A stretch of DNA of 64,000 nt from Aurantibacter_A sp965215845 (GTDB lineage: Bacteria > Bacteroidota > Bacteroidia > Flavobacteriales > Flavobacteriaceae): NCBI GenBank assembly GCA_965215845.1, contig CBDCEL010000004.1, forward strand, positions 2,852,001 through 2,916,000. The letters are read 5' to 3'. The notes under the pieces were generated by a model that saw nothing but the letters and a program-made list of their open reading frames with translations, searched no databases and had not been told where the DNA came from. The position numbers were made by a program, and so were the translations under genes. This document shows, piece by piece, positions 61,285 through 64,000 of this stretch (positions are counted from its first letter, which is position 1; each line of letters opens with the position of its first letter).

Positions 61285-62496
61285 ATGACTGTAAAATTTG
61301 GAATCATAAAAGAGCGCAAAACACCGCCAGACCATCGGGTGGTATTGTCCCCGGCCGCCTGCCAAAAAGTCCTTTCAAATCATGAAAATGCCGAAATCAG
61401 TGTAGAAACCTCCCCAATACGTACGTTTAAGGACTCGGAGTACGAGAAGGCCGGAATCAAGGTTTCGCGACGAATGTCGGATTGCGATGTGCTGTTGGGA
61501 GTGAAGGAAGTGCCCATCAAAAATTTGATTCCCAATAAAAAATATTTTTTCTTTTCACATACCATCAAAAAGCAGCCCTACAACAGAAAACTGCTTCAGG
61601 CCATTCTTAAGAAAAATATCGAACTGTATGATCATGAGGTAATCACCGACCCAAAGGGCAGACGCCTTGTGGCCTTCGGAAGGTATGCCGGTATCGTCGG
61701 TGCGTACAACGGCATCAGGACATATGGAATGAAATATAATCTATTCAAGCTGCCCAAGGCACAGACCTTGACGGATCAACAGGCCTTGATAAAGGAACTT
61801 AAGAAAACCAAACTGCCAAATATCAAAATTCTGTTGACCGGTAAGGGCAGGGTAGGTAACGGTGCGAAAGAAATGCTCGATGGTATGGGTTTGAAGCAAG
61901 TCAATGTGAACGAATACCTGGAGCAGGATTTTAAAAAGCCGGTCTATTGCCAAATCGACGTGTCTAGCTACAATACGAGAATCGATGGCACCCGCGGCAA
62001 CATGCAAGATTTTTTTGAGAATCCCCAGAAATATAGATCGACCTTTTTTCGTTTCGCCAAGGTGACGGATCTTTATGTCGCCGGCCATTTTTATGGTGAC
62101 GGGGCTCCCTATCTGTTTACGCGGGAAGATGCCAAACATCCCGATTTTAAGATTGGGGTCGTTGCCGATATTAGCTGCGATATCGACGGACCGGTCGCAT
62201 CAACAATCCGTGCCAGTACGATTGCAAAACCCATTTATGGCTATAATCCAAAGACCGAAAAAGAGGCGAATTACAAAAATAAGTCTTCGATTGCCGTAAT
62301 GGCGGTCGACAACCTTCCGGCCGAACTACCGCGTGACGCTAGCGAAGGCTTTGGCGAGACCTTTGTGAAAAGCGTGATTCCTGCATTTTTTAACGGCGAT
62401 GCAGATGGGATTTTGGAACGTGCCCGAATGACCAAAAACGGAAAGCTGACCAAACACTACAAATACCTTCAGGACTACGTCGATGGGAAGGAGTAG
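61285..62496 (+). CDS. Lysine/saccharopine-dehydrogenase-like NAD(P) oxidoreductase
   Basis: The start is ATG 61285 (MTVKFGIIKERKTPPDHRVV); the frame opens at 61087, but that extension runs through the intergenic repeat. The N-terminal alanine-dehydrogenase/PNT domain has KERKTPPDHRVVLSPAAC, and the Rossmann part has ILLTGKGRVGNGAKEM, VVADISCDIDGPVAST and AVDNLPAELPRDAS. The protein is like fungal saccharopine dehydrogenase (NAD, lysine-forming) and is a common Flavobacteriia gene, usually unnamed. It is cytoplasmic. The heptamer repeat follows its stop codon. Confidence 0.85.
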   Translation: MTVKFGIIKERKTPPDHRVVLSPAACQKVLSNHENAEISVETSPIRTFKDSEYEKAGIKVSRRMSDCDVLLGVKEVPIKNLIPNKKYFFFSHTIKKQPYNRKLLQAILKKNIELYDHEVITDPKGRRLVAFGRYAGIVGAYNGIRTYGMKYNLFKLPKAQTLTDQQALIKELKKTKLPNIKILLTGKGRVGNGAKEMLDGMGLKQVNVNEYLEQDFKKPVYCQIDVSSYNTRIDGTRGNMQDFFENPQKYRSTFFRFAKVTDLYVAGHFYGDGAPYLFTREDAKHPDFKIGVVADISCDIDGPVASTIRASTIAKPIYGYNPKTEKEANYKNKSSIAVMAVDNLPAELPRDASEGFGETFVKSVIPAFFNGDADGILERARMTKNGKLTKHYKYLQDYVDGKE

Positions 62497-62500
62497 GTTT

Positions 62501-62542
62501 GTTAGGTGTTAGGTGTTAGGTGTTAGGAGTCAGGAGTTGGGA
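62501..62542. repeat. Heptamer tandem repeat (GTTAGGT type)
   Basis: GTTAGGT is repeated three times (62501-62521), followed by GTTAGGA, GTCAGGA and GTTGGGA, making six degenerate units. The array reaches into the end of the convergent DUF2809 gene and encodes its last residues. Confidence 0.8.
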
Positions 62543-62918
62543 GTCGATTTTTTCGGATGACTTTTTCAAAAATCAATACGGCCAAAATTCCTAAGGTATA
62601 AGCGATTAAGTCTTGAAAGCTAAAAGAATTTCCGAAGACCAGATTGGCCCATTTACTGTGTTTCAACCCAAATAGTTGAAGAAAGCTGGTGAGCTGTAAA
62701 AACTCAATGATAAATGCAATACCCAAGGTTGTCAATGCTATTCCCAACGAGTGTGCTCTCAAAAAGCTTTTGAAAAAACAATAGAGGAGTATAACCACAA
62801 GAAAGTCCCCAAAAGTGTGGCGAACAAACCCTTCCTTGAAAAAAATGGCAATGGCTATTTCGATTATCAAGAGTAGCACAGCGACCAAAAAGTAGTTTTT
62901 GCTAAAAGTCAATTTCAT
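62523..62918 (-). CDS. DUF2809 membrane protein
   Basis: A 131-aa protein with four membrane helices (FLVAVLLLIIEIAIAIFF; FGDFLVVILLYCFFKSFL; LGIALTTLGIAFIIEFLQLT; AYTLGILAVLIFEKVI). The RHTFGDFLVV and AFIIEFLQ motifs match DUF2809. The C-terminal RLPTPDS is encoded by the heptamer repeat, so the true end may have been changed by repeat spread. It is the third gene of a leftward set of membrane-protein genes. Confidence 0.8.
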   Translation of the reverse strand: MKLTFSKNYFLVAVLLLIIEIAIAIFFKEGFVRHTFGDFLVVILLYCFFKSFLRAHSLGIALTTLGIAFIIEFLQLTSFLQLFGLKHSKWANLVFGNSFSFQDLIAYTLGILAVLIFEKVIRKNRLPTPDS

Positions 62919-62946
62919 GATTTCCGGTATTAAAGTGATTTGGAAG

Positions 62947-63627
62947 TCAGGTGTCCTCCTTGACCAAATGTTGCTCTCGCACTACTAAAGCGGATCGGAG
63001 CACTGAGAATAGCACCCAAAGCAGGCCCCCGAAGGCCAAGGTAATCGCCCATACCTTCGGTTGGAACAGACTGTTTACGATTTGTTCAAATAGGTCGACG
63101 GGCTTGGTCAGAATGTCCCAAGAGTTAAAACGTAGAAATCTTCCCAGGTAAATTCCGTATCCACTTAAAAGACAAATGGAAAAAGTTGCGAAGAGTGAAA
63201 CCTTTTGAGAATATTTTTCCGCAATGAATCCGTACATATCGATCAGGGAAGCAAGCCCCAACAACAATCCATTTAAAGCGAAAACAAAGACCAAGAAAAG
63301 GTCGAGCCAAAGCAAATTGGAATGGTCATTATGAAGATGTACCAAATCGGTTATGATATACGGACTGTTGGGCAAGAACAATAACCAGGTCAAGAACAGC
63401 AGCATTTTTTGCCATAGCGAGGTGCGCCAAAGGGAATAGTACTTCATGATTTGGGTGATGATGAAGGGGATACCCGCCAAAAAAAGATTCCATACCAAAA
63501 AAAGGTAGAAATAGCTATGGGTCAATTTCATTCGAAAAACCAACAACAGAAGGGCAAAACCTACGGAAAGGCATAAATGAAAATAAAGACTTCCATATTT
63601 CAAGAAGATTGTATTGTTGAGTTTCAT
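62947..63627 (-). CDS. DUF1361 membrane protein
   Basis: A 226-aa protein with about six helices and the DUF1361 signature FLPNSPYIITDLVHLHND. Other helices include LYFHLCLSVGFALLLLVF and LLWLDLFLVFVFALNGLL. The family is of unknown function. It is 4 nt after the small membrane gene upstream and is codirectional with the DUF2809 gene. Confidence 0.85.
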   Translation of the reverse strand: MKLNNTIFLKYGSLYFHLCLSVGFALLLLVFRMKLTHSYFYLFLVWNLFLAGIPFIITQIMKYYSLWRTSLWQKMLLFLTWLLFLPNSPYIITDLVHLHNDHSNLLWLDLFLVFVFALNGLLLGLASLIDMYGFIAEKYSQKVSLFATFSICLLSGYGIYLGRFLRFNSWDILTKPVDLFEQIVNSLFQPKVWAITLAFGGLLWVLFSVLRSALVVREQHLVKEDT

Positions 63628-63631
63628 AGTG

Positions 63632-63928
63632 CTAGGGATTTAAAAAATGGATATATAGTATGGCGATCGGATAGTTCATCAAGACAATAATAAAGGTCAT
63701 GATATGTTCGTGAATGTCTTTGACATGGGCCAATGTATTGACCAATAGTATTAGAAGTAGAACGAAGGTCACCAGAACGTAAAGCACGAGAAATGAAATA
63801 CACAAGACGACTATCATCTGACTTTTCGATATCAAGGCCATAAGCATAAGTAGGGTTCCCAAGAGGAAACTTATGCCGGCCATGTGAACAGCCATGCGAT
63901 TGTATTTATGTTTAAAAAGAGCTATCAT
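63632..63928 (-). CDS. Small multi-span membrane protein
   Basis: A 98-aa protein with three hydrophobic segments (MAVHMAGISFLLGTLLMLMAL; MIVVLCISFLVLYVLVTFVLLLILL; FIIVLMNYPIAILYIHF). No family was recognised. It is the first gene of the leftward trio that continues with DUF1361 and DUF2809, and lies 4 nt before the DUF1361 start. Confidence 0.7.
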   Translation of the reverse strand: MIALFKHKYNRMAVHMAGISFLLGTLLMLMALISKSQMIVVLCISFLVLYVLVTFVLLLILLVNTLAHVKDIHEHIMTFIIVLMNYPIAILYIHFLNP

Positions 63929-64000
63929 CTTGGTTTATTTTTGCAATTTGGTAAAAGGTATATTCTTGCCAGGTTTTTTGGGACTGTTCCTCTAAAAATT

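Noticed and set aside
1..64000. CRISPR arrays, tRNA/rRNA genes and transposases
   Set aside because: I saw no regularly spaced direct repeats of 24-40 bp, no tRNA cloverleaf outside tmRNA, and no DDE or tyrosine recombinase motifs in the translated frames.

Overview
The window reads as chromosomal DNA of a marine-type member of the Flavobacteriaceae (Bacteroidota). The evidence is lipoproteins with short LxxC signals, promoters of the Bacteroidota type (TTG then TAnnTTTG), a Bacteroidota-type (subtype iii) type VI secretion system, sulfatases beside a GH29 fucosidase, and a tmRNA whose tag reads GDNNYALAA. No mobile-element transposase, integrase, tRNA, rRNA or CRISPR array was seen.

Layout. 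1-1265: left-truncated exonuclease/GIY-YIG nuclease gene on the minus strand. 1421-9293: plus-strand carbohydrate operon for a sulfated, fucose-containing glycan (two S1 sulfatases, an alpha-galactosidase-like hydrolase, a GH29 fucosidase with CBM32-like domains, and a sugar mutarotase), closed by a terminator. 9369-10439: cadherin-like metalloprotease lipoprotein. 10472-16222: small minus-strand genes, a four-gene operon with a NarL-type two-component system, and a frameshifted outer-membrane barrel gene. Three promoters here share an 18-bp palindrome placed exactly 22 bp before the -7 box, which suggests one local regulon. 16309-19167: small genes, a Tat-exported epimerase-like protein and a LuxR-type regulator.

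19395-28506: an unusual six-gene plus-strand operon. It encodes an unknown 189-aa protein, a 1234-aa protein with PKD domains and no signal peptide (N-terminus possibly TULIP/P47-like), a NAL1-like serine protease, a complete trans-prenyltransferase, a fusion of a geranylgeranyl-reductase-type flavoprotein with a prenyltransferase domain whose Asp-rich motifs are degenerate, and a small lipoprotein. It looks like isoprenoid-lipid chemistry coupled to a large possible lipid-binding protein, and is the best candidate here for an undescribed system.

28808-52800: a T6SS locus. Leftward: tssE, tssF, a PKD-domain subunit, tssK, tssO. Rightward: a C40 peptidase, tssG, tssN, two hcp/tssD genes, vgrG, a TPR protein, an Imm17-like membrane protein, a PAAR-like/Rhs effector with a C-terminal deaminase-fold toxin, and its probable immunity gene. 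Leftward again: tssH, tssB, tssC and an AT-rich orphan. All four promoter regions of the locus carry TGTTAACC pointing at the downstream genes. An NHL-repeat lipoprotein gene follows (52832-54307).

54673-60326: an extracytoplasmic protease module (lipoprotein subtilase and TPR-CHAT caspase-like protein) facing a convergent ECF sigma factor/TPR anti-sigma pair. 60673-61067: tmRNA. 61285-63928: a lysine/saccharopine-dehydrogenase-like gene, a heptamer tandem repeat, and three minus-strand membrane-protein genes.
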